Source of the DNA: Rhodoblastus sp963713695
Lineage (GTDB): Bacteria; Pseudomonadota; Alphaproteobacteria; Rhizobiales; Beijerinckiaceae
Length of the DNA: 64,000 nt
Direction of reading: 5' to 3'
Assembly: GCA_963713695.1 (NCBI GenBank)
Contig: CAVQMU010000002.1
Coordinates: 774,272-838,271 of the forward strand
Part shown: positions 36,020 through 44,130 of the stretch, one piece after another
Position numbering within the stretch: the stretch's first letter is position 1
Layout of the letters: each line of letters begins with the position of its first letter
Position numbers and translations under genes: made by a program
Notes under the pieces: generated by a model
Told to the model about the DNA's origin: nothing
The model's database searches: none
The model's input: only the letters and a program-made list of their open reading frames with translations

Positions 36020-36928
36020 ATGGAAGTTTTTCTCTCGATCGTCGTCGCTATCGGTCTTTTTCTTATTCTCTCGATTTTCTTCGGCAGTTTCTTCACCGTG
36101 CAGACGGCGCAGGTCGCCATCGTCACCCGCTTCGGACGCTTCGTGCGCAGCGCCGGCCCCGGGCTGAACTGGAAGATGCCGTTCATCGACAGCGTCGACG
36201 GCCGCATGAGCCTCCGCGTCAACCAGATCGCGCTGACGATGGAGACCAAGACCCGCGACAATGTCTTTGTGACCATTCCCATTTCCGTGCAGACGCGGGT
36301 GCGGCCGGAAAAGGTCGCCGCCGCCTATTACAGCCTGTCCAACCCGCAATCGCAGATTCAGGCCTATGTCGAACAGGTGGTGCTCGGCCATGTGCCGGGC
36401 ATGTCGCTCGACGAGGTCTTCGCCAGCCAGTCGAGCATCGCCTCCGCCGTCAAGCAGGAACTCGACGTGGACATGGCGGCCTTCGGCTATGAGATCGTCA
36501 ATGTCCTCGTCACCGACATCGTGCCGGATGCCAAGGTCAAGGCGGCGATGAACGACATCAACGCGGCGCAGCGCGAGCAGGTGGCGGCCAATGCGCGCGG
36601 CGAGGCGGAAAAGATCCTCGTCGTGAAGAAGGCCGAGGCCGAGGCCGAGAGCAAGGCGCTGCAGGGCCAGGGCATCGCCAACCAACGCAAGGCGATCATC
36701 GAAGGCCTGCGCGGCTCGATCGAGGATTTCCAGAAGACGCTCGGCGACGCGAGCGCCAAGGAAGTCATGCAACTCGTGCTGGTCACGCAATACTTCGACA
36801 CGCTGAAATCGATCGGCGAATTGAACAAGACCAACACCTTGTTTCTGTCGCATTCGCCGGGCGCGGTGCAGGCGGTTTCCGAGCAGATACTGTCGTCGCT
36901 CGTCGCGGCGCAGGGCAATAAAGGTTAA
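36020..36928 (+). CDS. SPFH/stomatin-like protein (HflC/QmcA type)
   Basis: Membrane-anchored band-7 protein of 302 residues that forms large assemblies in membrane microdomains; relatives modulate proteases such as FtsH. There is one N-terminal helix (VFLSIVVAIGLFLILSIFFGSF), then the SPFH domain (VAIVTRFGRFVRSAGPGLNWKMPFID; TRDNVFVTIPISVQTRV), then a long charged coiled coil (AAQREQVAANARGEAEKILV; KKAEAEAESKALQGQG). The start MEVFLSIVV is chosen over an ATG 17 codons upstream because the helix then lies at the N-terminus as in homologues. It is about 55 nt downstream of the PF04020 protein. No NfeD partner is adjacent. Confidence 0.85.
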   Translation: MEVFLSIVVAIGLFLILSIFFGSFFTVQTAQVAIVTRFGRFVRSAGPGLNWKMPFIDSVDGRMSLRVNQIALTMETKTRDNVFVTIPISVQTRVRPEKVAAAYYSLSNPQSQIQAYVEQVVLGHVPGMSLDEVFASQSSIASAVKQELDVDMAAFGYEIVNVLVTDIVPDAKVKAAMNDINAAQREQVAANARGEAEKILVVKKAEAEAESKALQGQGIANQRKAIIEGLRGSIEDFQKTLGDASAKEVMQLVLVTQYFDTLKSIGELNKTNTLFLSHSPGAVQAVSEQILSSLVAAQGNKG

Positions 36929-36939
36929 GGGCGGTTTCC

Positions 36940-36967
36940 GCGGGAGGCGCGGCTTGGCGCCTCCCGC
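36940..36967 (+). terminator. Perfect 11-bp stem-loop after the SPFH gene
   Basis: GCGGGAGGCGC (36940-36950), loop GGCTTG, then GCGCCTCCCGC (36957-36967). The stem is perfect and GC-only apart from one A-T pair. No T run follows, so it may need Rho or act as an RNA-stabilising end. It is 11 nt past the stop. Confidence 0.6.
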
Positions 36968-37024
36968 ACAGGGACCGGATATGCTAGATTTCTCCTGGGG
37001 TTCATGACCCGAGGGAGCGAGTCC

Positions 37025-37240
37025 ATGCGTTATATTGTTGCAGCCATTGTCCTTTGTTCTTTTGCGCCCGCCGCCTTGGCCCTGCCTGTATCGGGCGCCG
37101 CCGGATTTTCGGCCTCGAAGTCCGGCGAAATCGTGCAGGTCTCCAAGAAGGGCGGCGGCAAGTCCGCCAGGGGCGGTCATGGCAAGAAGGGCGGCGGCCT
37201 CGGCGGCATCCACCCGCTGGTCGGCAGCGGCGATTACTGA
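37025..37240 (+). CDS. Small secreted Gly/Lys-rich protein (unknown)
   Basis: A 71-residue protein that I cannot assign. It has a clear signal peptide (MRYIVAAIVLCSFAPAALA, cleavage near residue 19-20). The mature part is basic and glycine-rich (VSKKGGGKSARGGHGKKGGG) and ends IHPLVGSGDY. The ATG at 37025 follows GAGGGAG with a short spacer, a good Shine-Dalgarno, and TATGCTAGAT about 45 nt upstream could be a -10 region. It sits between the stem-loop and the cobalamin riboswitch, transcribed in the same direction. Lys/Gly/His-rich mature sequences can bind metal or nucleic acid, but no function is claimed. Confidence 0.6.
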   Translation: MRYIVAAIVLCSFAPAALALPVSGAAGFSASKSGEIVQVSKKGGGKSARGGHGKKGGGLGGIHPLVGSGDY

Positions 37241-37274
37241 CCTGCCGCAATTGCCTTCGCGCGGGGGTCGTTCT

Positions 37275-37445
37275 AAAACACCGCCAGCAATGGCTCCCCC
37301 AGGGGATTAATAGGGAACAGGGTGAAACGCCCTGGCTGCCCCCGCAACTGTCAGCGGCGAGTTTGGCGCCAAGCACGACCACTGGAGCGATCCGGGAAGG
37401 TCGGCGCCAAACGCAGACCCGCGAGCCAGGAGACCTGCCATCGTC
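37275..37445 (+). promoter_or_regulatory. Cobalamin (adenosylcobalamin) riboswitch
   Basis: The conserved core elements occur in order: GGGAACAGGGTGAAACGCCC, CCGCAACTGTCAGCGGCGAG, CACTGGAGCGATCCGGGAAGG, GACCCGCGAGCCAGG and the B12 box AGCCAGGAGACCTGCC (37424-37439). The ends are approximate. It lies about 60 nt before the Ni/Co transporter start, so B12 binding should reduce cobalt uptake when the vitamin is plentiful. Confidence 0.95.
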
Positions 37446-37504
37446 GCGTCGGGCGCGAATTTTTTCGCGGAACCAGGCGCTCTCTGTTGGCATACGAGGG
37501 GTCT

Positions 37505-38551
37505 ATGCAAGGTTTGTCGGCGCTACGCGGCGCCCGCGCGTTGCGCGAAAAACTCTTTCTCCTGTTCGGCGGTCTGATCGCCGCCAATGTTCTAGCCTGG
37601 CTCTGGGCCTTCGCGGTATTTCGCGACAAGCCGGTGCTGCTCGGCTCGGCGCTGCTCGCCTATTCGCTCGGGCTGCGCCATGCCGTCGACGCCGACCATA
37701 TCGCCGCCATCGACAATTCCACGCGCAAACTGATGCAGGAGGGACAGCGGCCCATCGCTGTCGGACTGTTCTTCTCGCTCGGCCATTCGGCGGTCGTCGT
37801 GCTGATGTCTGTCGCGGTCGGCTTCGCCAGCGCGGCGATCAGCTCGCGCTTCGACGAGTTCAAGGCGCTCGGCGGCGTCGTCTCGACCAGCGCCTCGGCC
37901 TTGTTCCTGTTCGCGCTGGCGCTGTTCAACCTTTTCGTCCTGGCCTCGGTCTGGCGCTCGTTCAAGACGGTGCGGCGCGGCGAGCGTTTGGACGAGGATG
38001 ATTTCGACCTGCTGCTCAACCAGCGCGGCTTTCTCTCCCGCCTGTTCCGCCCGGTCTTCGCCATGGTGCGGAAGAGCTGGCATCTGTTTCCGGTGGGCAT
38101 GCTGTTCGGGCTCGGCTTCGACACGGCGACCGAAGTGGCCCTGTTCGGCATGTCGGCGACACAGGCGGCGGACGGCGCCAGTTTCGCCGGCCTCCTGGTG
38201 TTCCCGGCGCTGTTCACGGCGGGCATGTCGCTGGTCGATACGGCCGATGGCGCGATGATGCTCGGCGCCTATGGCTGGGCCTTCCTGAAACCCATTCGCA
38301 AGATCTATTACAACCTCACCATCACCGCTGTTTCCGTTCTGGTCGCTCTGGCGATCGGCGGCGTCGAGACGCTCGGCATGATTGGCGCCGGATTCAACCT
38401 GCACGGCCCGTTCTGGGATGGGGTCGCGGCGCTCAACGCCAATTTCGGCCTGCTCGGCTATGGCATTATCGGCCTGTTCCTCGGCAGCTGGATTGTTTCG
38501 GCGCTGATCTATCGTTTGAAGGGCTTCGATCGGCTCGAAGCCGAAGCGTGA
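37505..38551 (+). CDS. NiCoT-family nickel/cobalt transporter (HoxN/NixA type)
   Basis: High-affinity Ni/Co uptake permease of 348 residues with about eight hydrophobic helices. The NiCoT signature RHAVDADHIAAIDN is at 58-71 in helix II, followed by FFSLGHSAVVV and LGFDTATEVALFG, the second and third motifs. Because it is controlled by a cobalamin riboswitch and followed by B12 genes, cobalt is the probable main substrate. The ATG at 37505 comes just after the riboswitch; longer frames would run through the RNA element. It converges with cobC, 10 nt away. A large cytoplasmic loop (KTVRRGERLDEDDFDLLLNQ) separates the two halves. Confidence 0.93.
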   Translation: MQGLSALRGARALREKLFLLFGGLIAANVLAWLWAFAVFRDKPVLLGSALLAYSLGLRHAVDADHIAAIDNSTRKLMQEGQRPIAVGLFFSLGHSAVVVLMSVAVGFASAAISSRFDEFKALGGVVSTSASALFLFALALFNLFVLASVWRSFKTVRRGERLDEDDFDLLLNQRGFLSRLFRPVFAMVRKSWHLFPVGMLFGLGFDTATEVALFGMSATQAADGASFAGLLVFPALFTAGMSLVDTADGAMMLGAYGWAFLKPIRKIYYNLTITAVSVLVALAIGGVETLGMIGAGFNLHGPFWDGVAALNANFGLLGYGIIGLFLGSWIVSALIYRLKGFDRLEAEA

Positions 38552-38561
38552 AGGGGCGCGT

Positions 38562-39614
38562 TCAGCTCTCGCCGAGCGCGGCCGCGAGCCGCTGAAAATC
38601 CTCGTCGCGGCTGGGAATCCCGAACCGCAGCCAATCGGGTTTTTCCACGAACGGGCGGGCCAGGATGCCCGCCGCGCCGAGACGTTCGAAAATCTCCCAG
38701 CCCAGCGCATGGCGCGCGAGCCGGAACAGCGGCGTCCCCCCAAGGTTTTCGAAGCCGAATCGATGCAAGATCGCGTCGAGCCTTGCGCCGTCTTTCTCCA
38801 GACGTGCGGCGCTTGACGCCAGCCAGCGCGCATCGCCATAGGCGCGCGCGCCGATCTCGACCGCCGCGCCGCTCACCGCCCAGGGGCCGAGATTTCCACG
38901 CAGTCGCGCCCCCGTGGCGGCGTCGCAGAGCGCGAAGCCGAGGCGCAGGCCAGCGAGTCCGAAGGTCTTGCCGAACGAGCGCAGCACGACGACGCCCGGC
39001 AGCGGCAGGCGCTGCGCGAGACTGGTTTCGCGCGGCAGGAAATCGATGAAGGCCTCGTCGACAACAAGCACTTTCTCTCGCGCCGCCATTTTACGCGCGA
39101 GCGCCAGCAGATCGGCGACGGGGACAAGCCGCCCGTCGGGATTGTTGGGATTGACGATGACCGCAACATCCAGTTCCGAGAGATCGTCAAGGTCTGCTGC
39201 GATCTTCACCTCGGCGCCGCTCGCCGCCCAGATGCGGCCATGCTCGGCATAGGAAAAACCGAGCACGCCCATTTTTTGCGCGGGAAACAGGCGCGGCAGC
39301 AGCTGTATCAGGCTCTGCGTGCCGGGCGCGGCAATGCAGTCCGCGCCGGAGCCAAGAGCGAAAAACCGGGATGCGGCTGCTTCCAGCGCCGTGATCGCCT
39401 CGGCTTCCGGCAGCCGCGCAAAAGCCTCCTCCGAAAGCCCGGTCGAGGGATAGGGGCTGGCGTTGACGCCCGTCGACAAATCGAGCCAGGGCTCGGTCGC
39501 TCCTGGAAAACGCCGCCGCGCGGCGGCGAGGCCGCCGCCGTGATAGGCTAGGGGACTTCCCGCCAGCCGATTCGCCTCATCCGTCTTAGATCCGCCGCCC
39601 ATGTTCTCCGCCAC
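38562..39614 (-). CDS. cobC: Threonine-phosphate decarboxylase, CobC (CobD of Salmonella nomenclature)
   Basis: PLP-dependent class I/II aminotransferase-fold enzyme of about 350 residues that makes (R)-1-amino-2-propanol O-2-phosphate from L-threonine phosphate, the linker of cobalamin. The N-terminus YHGGGLAAARRRFPG and LDLSTGVNASPYP are typical of CobC. PLP-binding residues include VNPNNPDGRL, VVDEAFIDF and the Schiff-base Lys K216 in SFGKTFGLAGLRLGF. It is divergent from cobD and would overlap it by 14 nt if started at 39614; an ATG at 39602 nearly abolishes the overlap. The two enzymes act in sequence, so sharing a promoter region is sensible. Confidence 0.92.
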   Translation of the reverse strand: MAENMGGGSKTDEANRLAGSPLAYHGGGLAAARRRFPGATEPWLDLSTGVNASPYPSTGLSEEAFARLPEAEAITALEAAASRFFALGSGADCIAAPGTQSLIQLLPRLFPAQKMGVLGFSYAEHGRIWAASGAEVKIAADLDDLSELDVAVIVNPNNPDGRLVPVADLLALARKMAAREKVLVVDEAFIDFLPRETSLAQRLPLPGVVVLRSFGKTFGLAGLRLGFALCDAATGARLRGNLGPWAVSGAAVEIGARAYGDARWLASSAARLEKDGARLDAILHRFGFENLGGTPLFRLARHALGWEIFERLGAAGILARPFVEKPDWLRFGIPSRDEDFQRLAAALGES

Positions 39615-40581
39615 CTCGTTTTCGCTCGCTTTCGCAGCCCTGATCGTCGAGGCGCTGATTGGCTATCCCGCGCCTGTCTACGCTATCATGCGTCATCCCG
39701 TCGCCTGGATCGGCGCCCTTATCGCGCGTCTGGAGCTCGCGCTCAACCATCCCGACAGTTCGGGCGCGGTGCGGAAAAAGGCAGGCGTTTTCGCGCTCGC
39801 CCTCGTGCTCGGCGCGACAGGGTTCGTCACCGTGACAATTTCGGCTCTGACGCCTCACGATTTTTTCGGCTTCTGGTTACTGGCTTTCCTCGCGAGCTCC
39901 CTGATGGCGCAGCGCAGCCTGCACGATCACGTCGCCGCCGTGGCCGAGGCGCTGGCGGCTGAGGGCCTTGATGGCGGGCGGAGCAAAGTTGCTGACATTG
40001 TCGGGCGCGATGTGACGTCGCTCGATTTGGCCGGCGTATCGCGCGCAGCGATTGAAAGTCTCGCGGAAAACTTTTCCGACGGCGTGGTCGCGCCGGCCTT
40101 CTGGACCGCCCTTTTGGGCCTGCCCGGAGGCGCGCTCTACAAAGCGGCCAATACGGCGGATTCGATGATCGGCCATCGCAACGAGCGTTACGAGGATTTC
40201 GGCTGGGCGGCGGCGCGTTTCGATGATCTCGTCAATCTGCCGGCCTCGCGCCTTTCGGCCTTGTGGATTGTGCTGGCGGCGGCTGTTTCGCCCGGCGCCG
40301 ATTTTCGCGCGGCGATCGAGGCGATCAGGCGCGACGCCAAAAATCATCGCTCGCCAAATGCCGGCTGGCCGGAGGCGGCGCTGGCCGGCGCGCTCGGCTT
40401 CAAACTGGCGGGTCCGCGCGTCTATGGAGGCGAAAGGATCGACGACGTCTTCATGGGCGATGGCCGCGCTGAGCTCGACGCCGCCGACATTCTGCGGGCG
40501 CTGGCGCTTTATCGTCGCGCCTGCGCCGCGCAGATGGTTTTTCTTGCGCTGCTGGCGATTGTGGCTGTTTCGGTCCAGTAG
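39601..40581 (+). CDS. cobD: Adenosylcobinamide-phosphate synthase, CobD/CbiB
   Basis: Inner-membrane enzyme of 326 residues that attaches the aminopropanol (phosphate) arm to adenosylcobyric acid. The N-terminal ALIVEALIGYPAPVYAIMRHPVAWIG and the conserved DVTSLDLAGVSRAAIESLAENFSDGVVAPAFW are CbiB hallmarks, with YKAANTADSMIGHRN and GWAAARFDDLVNLPASRLSAL following. About five hydrophobic helices are visible. It is divergent from cobC, which makes its substrate; the start regions touch. The rest of the corrin pathway is not in this window. It converges with the mono-heme gene, 21 nt away. Confidence 0.93.
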   Translation: MFSATSFSLAFAALIVEALIGYPAPVYAIMRHPVAWIGALIARLELALNHPDSSGAVRKKAGVFALALVLGATGFVTVTISALTPHDFFGFWLLAFLASSLMAQRSLHDHVAAVAEALAAEGLDGGRSKVADIVGRDVTSLDLAGVSRAAIESLAENFSDGVVAPAFWTALLGLPGGALYKAANTADSMIGHRNERYEDFGWAAARFDDLVNLPASRLSALWIVLAAAVSPGADFRAAIEAIRRDAKNHRSPNAGWPEAALAGALGFKLAGPRVYGGERIDDVFMGDGRAELDAADILRALALYRRACAAQMVFLALLAIVAVSVQ

Positions 40582-40602
40582 CCCGAATGGCGACTTTCGA
40601 GA

Positions 40603-42066
40603 TCAGCGGCCGGCAGCCTGAAAGACGAAGCTGAAATCGGCCGAATAGGTCGATGGATTGGCGAGCGCCGCATTGACGTGGCAGGTCGTGCAGGTGGTCG
40701 TCTGGAGATAGGTTTCCATCGTCGTATTGGCGACCGGAATCGAAGGAAGCGTCGTCGGCAGGCGGGCGGAGCCGGCGAGGGGCGCCTCCGGGTCCACGGC
40801 AATGCCGAGCGCCCATTGCACATTCACCAGTTTGTAGTTTTGCCAGACCGAGTCCGGAAAGGTCTTTGCGATGCCGGCCTGCACGATCTGATTGACGTCG
40901 TCCGTATCCGGCTCGATGGGCGTGACGCGGGTGGTCTGGATCGCACGGGGCGCGGGGCACGCGCCGCCGATATGATAGGGCGGCCGCGTATTGGGCGCGC
41001 AGCCGATCGTGACTGTCCGGGAAGCGGCGCCGGCGGCTTTCCCGGCGAGACAGCGCGGATCGTCCACGAGCACGTTCTGCGGCTGGCAGTGATCGTTGTA
41101 AAAGTTGTAGCTGCCGCTGACCGGACCGTTGCCCTCGTCCGGGACATTGTCGATGTGCTCGAACGTCGCCCAGAAAAAACTGGGCTGGCGGGCGGTCTTC
41201 TGAATGATGTGCAACCCGACCAATGCGACCTGGGTCAGGCGACAATCGCTGCCCGCGGCGTCGAGGATCGCGGCGTCGCTCGTTTTGAAATAGGCCCATT
41301 TAGGGTTTTCCGGATCAGGGACTTCCATCCAGGCGGCCTTGAGTTCGATGGCGCCCTTTGGACCGTCGGCGGCGCCTTCGGGGCCGTCGGCGTCTCCCTT
41401 GGGCAAGACGAGCGGATGCCCGGCGGCGACAAACGTCGCCTGGGCGCCGGCGTCATAAAGCCGGTTGGAGACGATGAAGTCGGCTTCCTCCCGGTTGATG
41501 CGGATTTCGTACCAGATATTCGTGTTGTTGCTCGCGCCGACCCATGCGGCCTGGTTGTCCGACGCCCCGGCCTGTTCGGTGGCGTTGATGCGCGCGCCTT
41601 TTTTTTCCCAGCCGGATGGGCTCTGAAAAATCGCCAGCTCTTCGGGGCGGGCAAGGCCGGCGGCGCTGACCCGGGCCGCACAGGCCGCGGGCAGCGGGAC
41701 GCGGCCGACGGGCAAGGAATGGCCGCCGGCAGGCTGAAGCACATCCGCCTCGCTGGGATAGGTCTGCCATCTCACCGGCGTGCGGTCTCCGGCGGCCCCG
41801 AAGCGGTTGCCGGAGGCCGGCCAGTTCAAGCCGATGAATTGCTGCCAGGCAAAGCAGTTGACCGTCTTCTGGCTGGTCGTGCTGGGGGCGTCGCCGAGGA
41901 TCTCGCCGGAGTATGAAAAATAAAAACCGGGGCCACATTTGTTGGAATAAACGGTTTCAGCGGCGGCGGGCGCCACTGAGACCAGCAAGGCGCCCACGAC
42001 CAGCCACATCACGCGCCGCATGGTTGCGGCCGCCGTCATGGCGCCGCCATCGTGTTTTTTCGGCAT
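40603..42066 (-). CDS. Exported protein with one c-type heme site (cytochrome family, unknown role)
   Basis: A 487-residue exported protein, last of a four-gene minus-strand group. A signal peptide lies near residues 16-36 (MRRVMWLVVGALLVSVAPAAA). The only CxxCH is CTTCH at 459-463, close to the C-terminus. The body is Cys-containing and Trp-rich (CFAWQQFIGLNWPASGNRFG; FFWATFEHIDNVPDEGNG; VNVQWALGIAVDPEAPL). I recall related proteins annotated only as 'cytochrome family'; no enzyme activity can be assigned. The upstream gene ends 105 nt before it, so co-transcription is likely but not certain. It may pass electrons to or from the di-heme protein of the same group; that is inference. Confidence 0.65.
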   Translation of the reverse strand: MPKKHDGGAMTAAATMRRVMWLVVGALLVSVAPAAAETVYSNKCGPGFYFSYSGEILGDAPSTTSQKTVNCFAWQQFIGLNWPASGNRFGAAGDRTPVRWQTYPSEADVLQPAGGHSLPVGRVPLPAACAARVSAAGLARPEELAIFQSPSGWEKKGARINATEQAGASDNQAAWVGASNNTNIWYEIRINREEADFIVSNRLYDAGAQATFVAAGHPLVLPKGDADGPEGAADGPKGAIELKAAWMEVPDPENPKWAYFKTSDAAILDAAGSDCRLTQVALVGLHIIQKTARQPSFFWATFEHIDNVPDEGNGPVSGSYNFYNDHCQPQNVLVDDPRCLAGKAAGAASRTVTIGCAPNTRPPYHIGGACPAPRAIQTTRVTPIEPDTDDVNQIVQAGIAKTFPDSVWQNYKLVNVQWALGIAVDPEAPLAGSARLPTTLPSIPVANTTMETYLQTTTCTTCHVNAALANPSTYSADFSFVFQAAGR

Positions 42067-42171
42067 AAATCCCTCGCGCCCGGACTATGGCGAGACAGTC
42101 GGTGCGGTTGGTCAGCAAAGCGTAAGGGAATATTCAGAAAATTGTCAGCTTTCGCCATGTCGGCGCGCCAT

Positions 42172-44076
42172 TCAAGGTTCGATCACCCAATAAGGCGCGC
42201 CTGCCTTTTCCTTTTCGGAAAGCCCGCGCGAGGCGGCCAGCGTCGCCTTGTTGAGGACCTGCTTGAAATCCCTCATCGCCTTGGGTTCGTCGAAGACATA
42301 GGAATGGCCGCCGAGTTCCGCGTCGATCAATTCGATGCCGCTGGCCACGAGGATATTGCCGCCGCCGCTGCCGGCCCGCGGCGCCTGGTGATAGCTTTCC
42401 GAAATCAGGATCGCCCGGTCATATTGAGAAGCGTAAAGCGTGCGGATTTCGCCGATCTTGCGAACGAGTTTCAGCTGATCGCGGAACACGTCCTGCGACA
42501 CGTCCGGCGCCGCGAAAATCGCCGCGCCGATCCGCAATTTCGCCTTGGCCAGGGCGAAGTCGCGCAGCATCTGCAAGAGGATGCGATTGCCCATGCTGTG
42601 TGCGACAAAATCGAGTTGCAGATCCGGGCCGGCCTCGGCGACCGCATTGACCAGCTCCTCGAAATGCGGCGCGCTCCAGGCGTTGGAATCCTCGTCATAG
42701 GCATAGCCGAAAGCCGAGCCTTCGGAGGGCCAGCTCCAGCCGACAATGGCGCCGTCGTAATCCGCCTCCGCCCCAAGTTGCAGCGCGCGCGATGCGAGAT
42801 AGGGGAAGGCGGTGTTGAAGCCATGGACCACGAACATGATTTTGGTCGCGCCGCTTTCGCGCGTCTTGGCTACGATCAGCTTGGCGCAATTTTCGACCCC
42901 TTTTGTCAGCGTCTTTGGCGCCGGCGGCAGCGTCGGCTCGCCCGGCCGCCGGGCCGGCGAGCCAAGAAAGCCACAGGAATATTCGAAGGAATCAAGACGC
43001 CGCGATCCGAAGCGCGTCGAAAAATCGAGCGTGTTTTCGTCATTCCGATCGGTGGCGAAAAAGACAGGCGAGAGCGTCGCCATTTTTGGCGCCGATTCAG
43101 CCTTGGGTTGCGTCGGCGCGGAATGGACTTCGACCTCGGCCTTGCGCCACAGGTCCATTTCCCCATGCATGGCCTTGGCGCCGCCGCCCTGCGCGCCTTC
43201 CGACTTCATCGCCAATTGCATCTGCGCCGACTGTTCCAGCGGATTGCTCTCGACATTGGGGAACTTGAGTATCGCCGTCTCACGCGCCTTGAGCTCCGCG
43301 TCGGCCGCTTTTCCCGCTTGATCGGCGGCGAGTTTGAAGGCGGCCTTTTCCGCCTCGCTTCGCTGTTGCCAGAATGCGGGCGCGGCGGCGAGCAGGCCTG
43401 TTTCGGGCCATCCCACGGTCAGGTACAATTTGCCCGGATGTTTCGTGACAAACTCCTGCGTCTCCGCGCCAAGCTGCGTCTCGACGGCATTGGCGCCTCC
43501 GGCGCTCATGCTCATCATCGCGTCGCCGGATTTCGCGACCGACTTCGCTCCGACATTGGAGAGAATTTCTACATCGGGCGCGCCGTTCGCCGCAGCGACG
43601 CTCAGCTTCGCGAAATCCTGAGCCGAGCGAATCTTCTCGCGAGTCAGGAAATAGGTGATGGCGTGATTCCACAAATGCAGCGGGAACAGCCCTGAACGGC
43701 TGGCGTCGGTCGCGGCGGCGGCGCCAAGAAAGCTGTTCTGCATCAGAAAGACTTCATCTGCCGATTTGAACACGAAGGGCCGCGTCAGCAGCGAGACCTC
43801 CGAGCCGGCCTTTTGCAACTTGTGCAGATCCTCGTCGGCCAGCGTGAAAACGCCGATGTCGGCTTCGCCGTTCTTGACGACGCGCATGGCCGCGCCTTCG
43901 CTGTCAGCTGGCTGGGCCACAAGCTTGACGCCCGCATCCGCGAGCGCCTTGTTCGACAGCAGCGCCTTGACGAAAGCGTCATTGGCGAACGCCGCCGGAA
44001 AGGAAAGGCGGGCCTCGACCGCCCAGGCGCGGGGCGCAAGGGCGAGGCAGGCCAAAGCCAGCAGCAGACGCTTCAT
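42172..44076 (-). CDS. Fusion of a TRAP-type solute-binding domain with a DUF900 alpha/beta hydrolase
   Basis: A 634-residue exported protein with signal peptide MKRLLLALACLALAPRAWA. Residues about 20-320 look like a DctP-type TRAP solute-binding protein (LSFPAAFANDAFVKALL; VVKNGEADIGVFTLADEDL; FVFKSADEVF; GWPETGLLAAAPAFWQQRSE). After a linker, residues about 340-634 form a DUF900 alpha/beta hydrolase: FFATDRNDENT, MFVVHGFNTAF (oxyanion region), and the nucleophile elbow VAHSMGNR with Ser about 494; DAELGGHSY may supply the late His. No TRAP membrane subunits are adjacent. It lies 54 nt after the catalase-related gene. A periplasmic receptor-enzyme acting on one bound ligand is a reasonable inference; ligand and reaction are unknown. 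Confidence 0.75.
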   Translation of the reverse strand: MKRLLLALACLALAPRAWAVEARLSFPAAFANDAFVKALLSNKALADAGVKLVAQPADSEGAAMRVVKNGEADIGVFTLADEDLHKLQKAGSEVSLLTRPFVFKSADEVFLMQNSFLGAAAATDASRSGLFPLHLWNHAITYFLTREKIRSAQDFAKLSVAAANGAPDVEILSNVGAKSVAKSGDAMMSMSAGGANAVETQLGAETQEFVTKHPGKLYLTVGWPETGLLAAAPAFWQQRSEAEKAAFKLAADQAGKAADAELKARETAILKFPNVESNPLEQSAQMQLAMKSEGAQGGGAKAMHGEMDLWRKAEVEVHSAPTQPKAESAPKMATLSPVFFATDRNDENTLDFSTRFGSRRLDSFEYSCGFLGSPARRPGEPTLPPAPKTLTKGVENCAKLIVAKTRESGATKIMFVVHGFNTAFPYLASRALQLGAEADYDGAIVGWSWPSEGSAFGYAYDEDSNAWSAPHFEELVNAVAEAGPDLQLDFVAHSMGNRILLQMLRDFALAKAKLRIGAAIFAAPDVSQDVFRDQLKLVRKIGEIRTLYASQYDRAILISESYHQAPRAGSGGGNILVASGIELIDAELGGHSYVFDEPKAMRDFKQVLNKATLAASRGLSEKEKAGAPYWVIEP

Positions 44077-44130
44077 CGGATTTCCTTTCCTGCGGCCGAT
44101 ACGCTCGATACGCTGCGCTGGCCTCTCATA

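Noticed and set aside
40678..41916. A plus-strand frame across the mono-heme gene
   Set aside because: The minus-strand frame has a signal peptide and CTTCH; the plus-strand one has neither and looks like a GC shadow.
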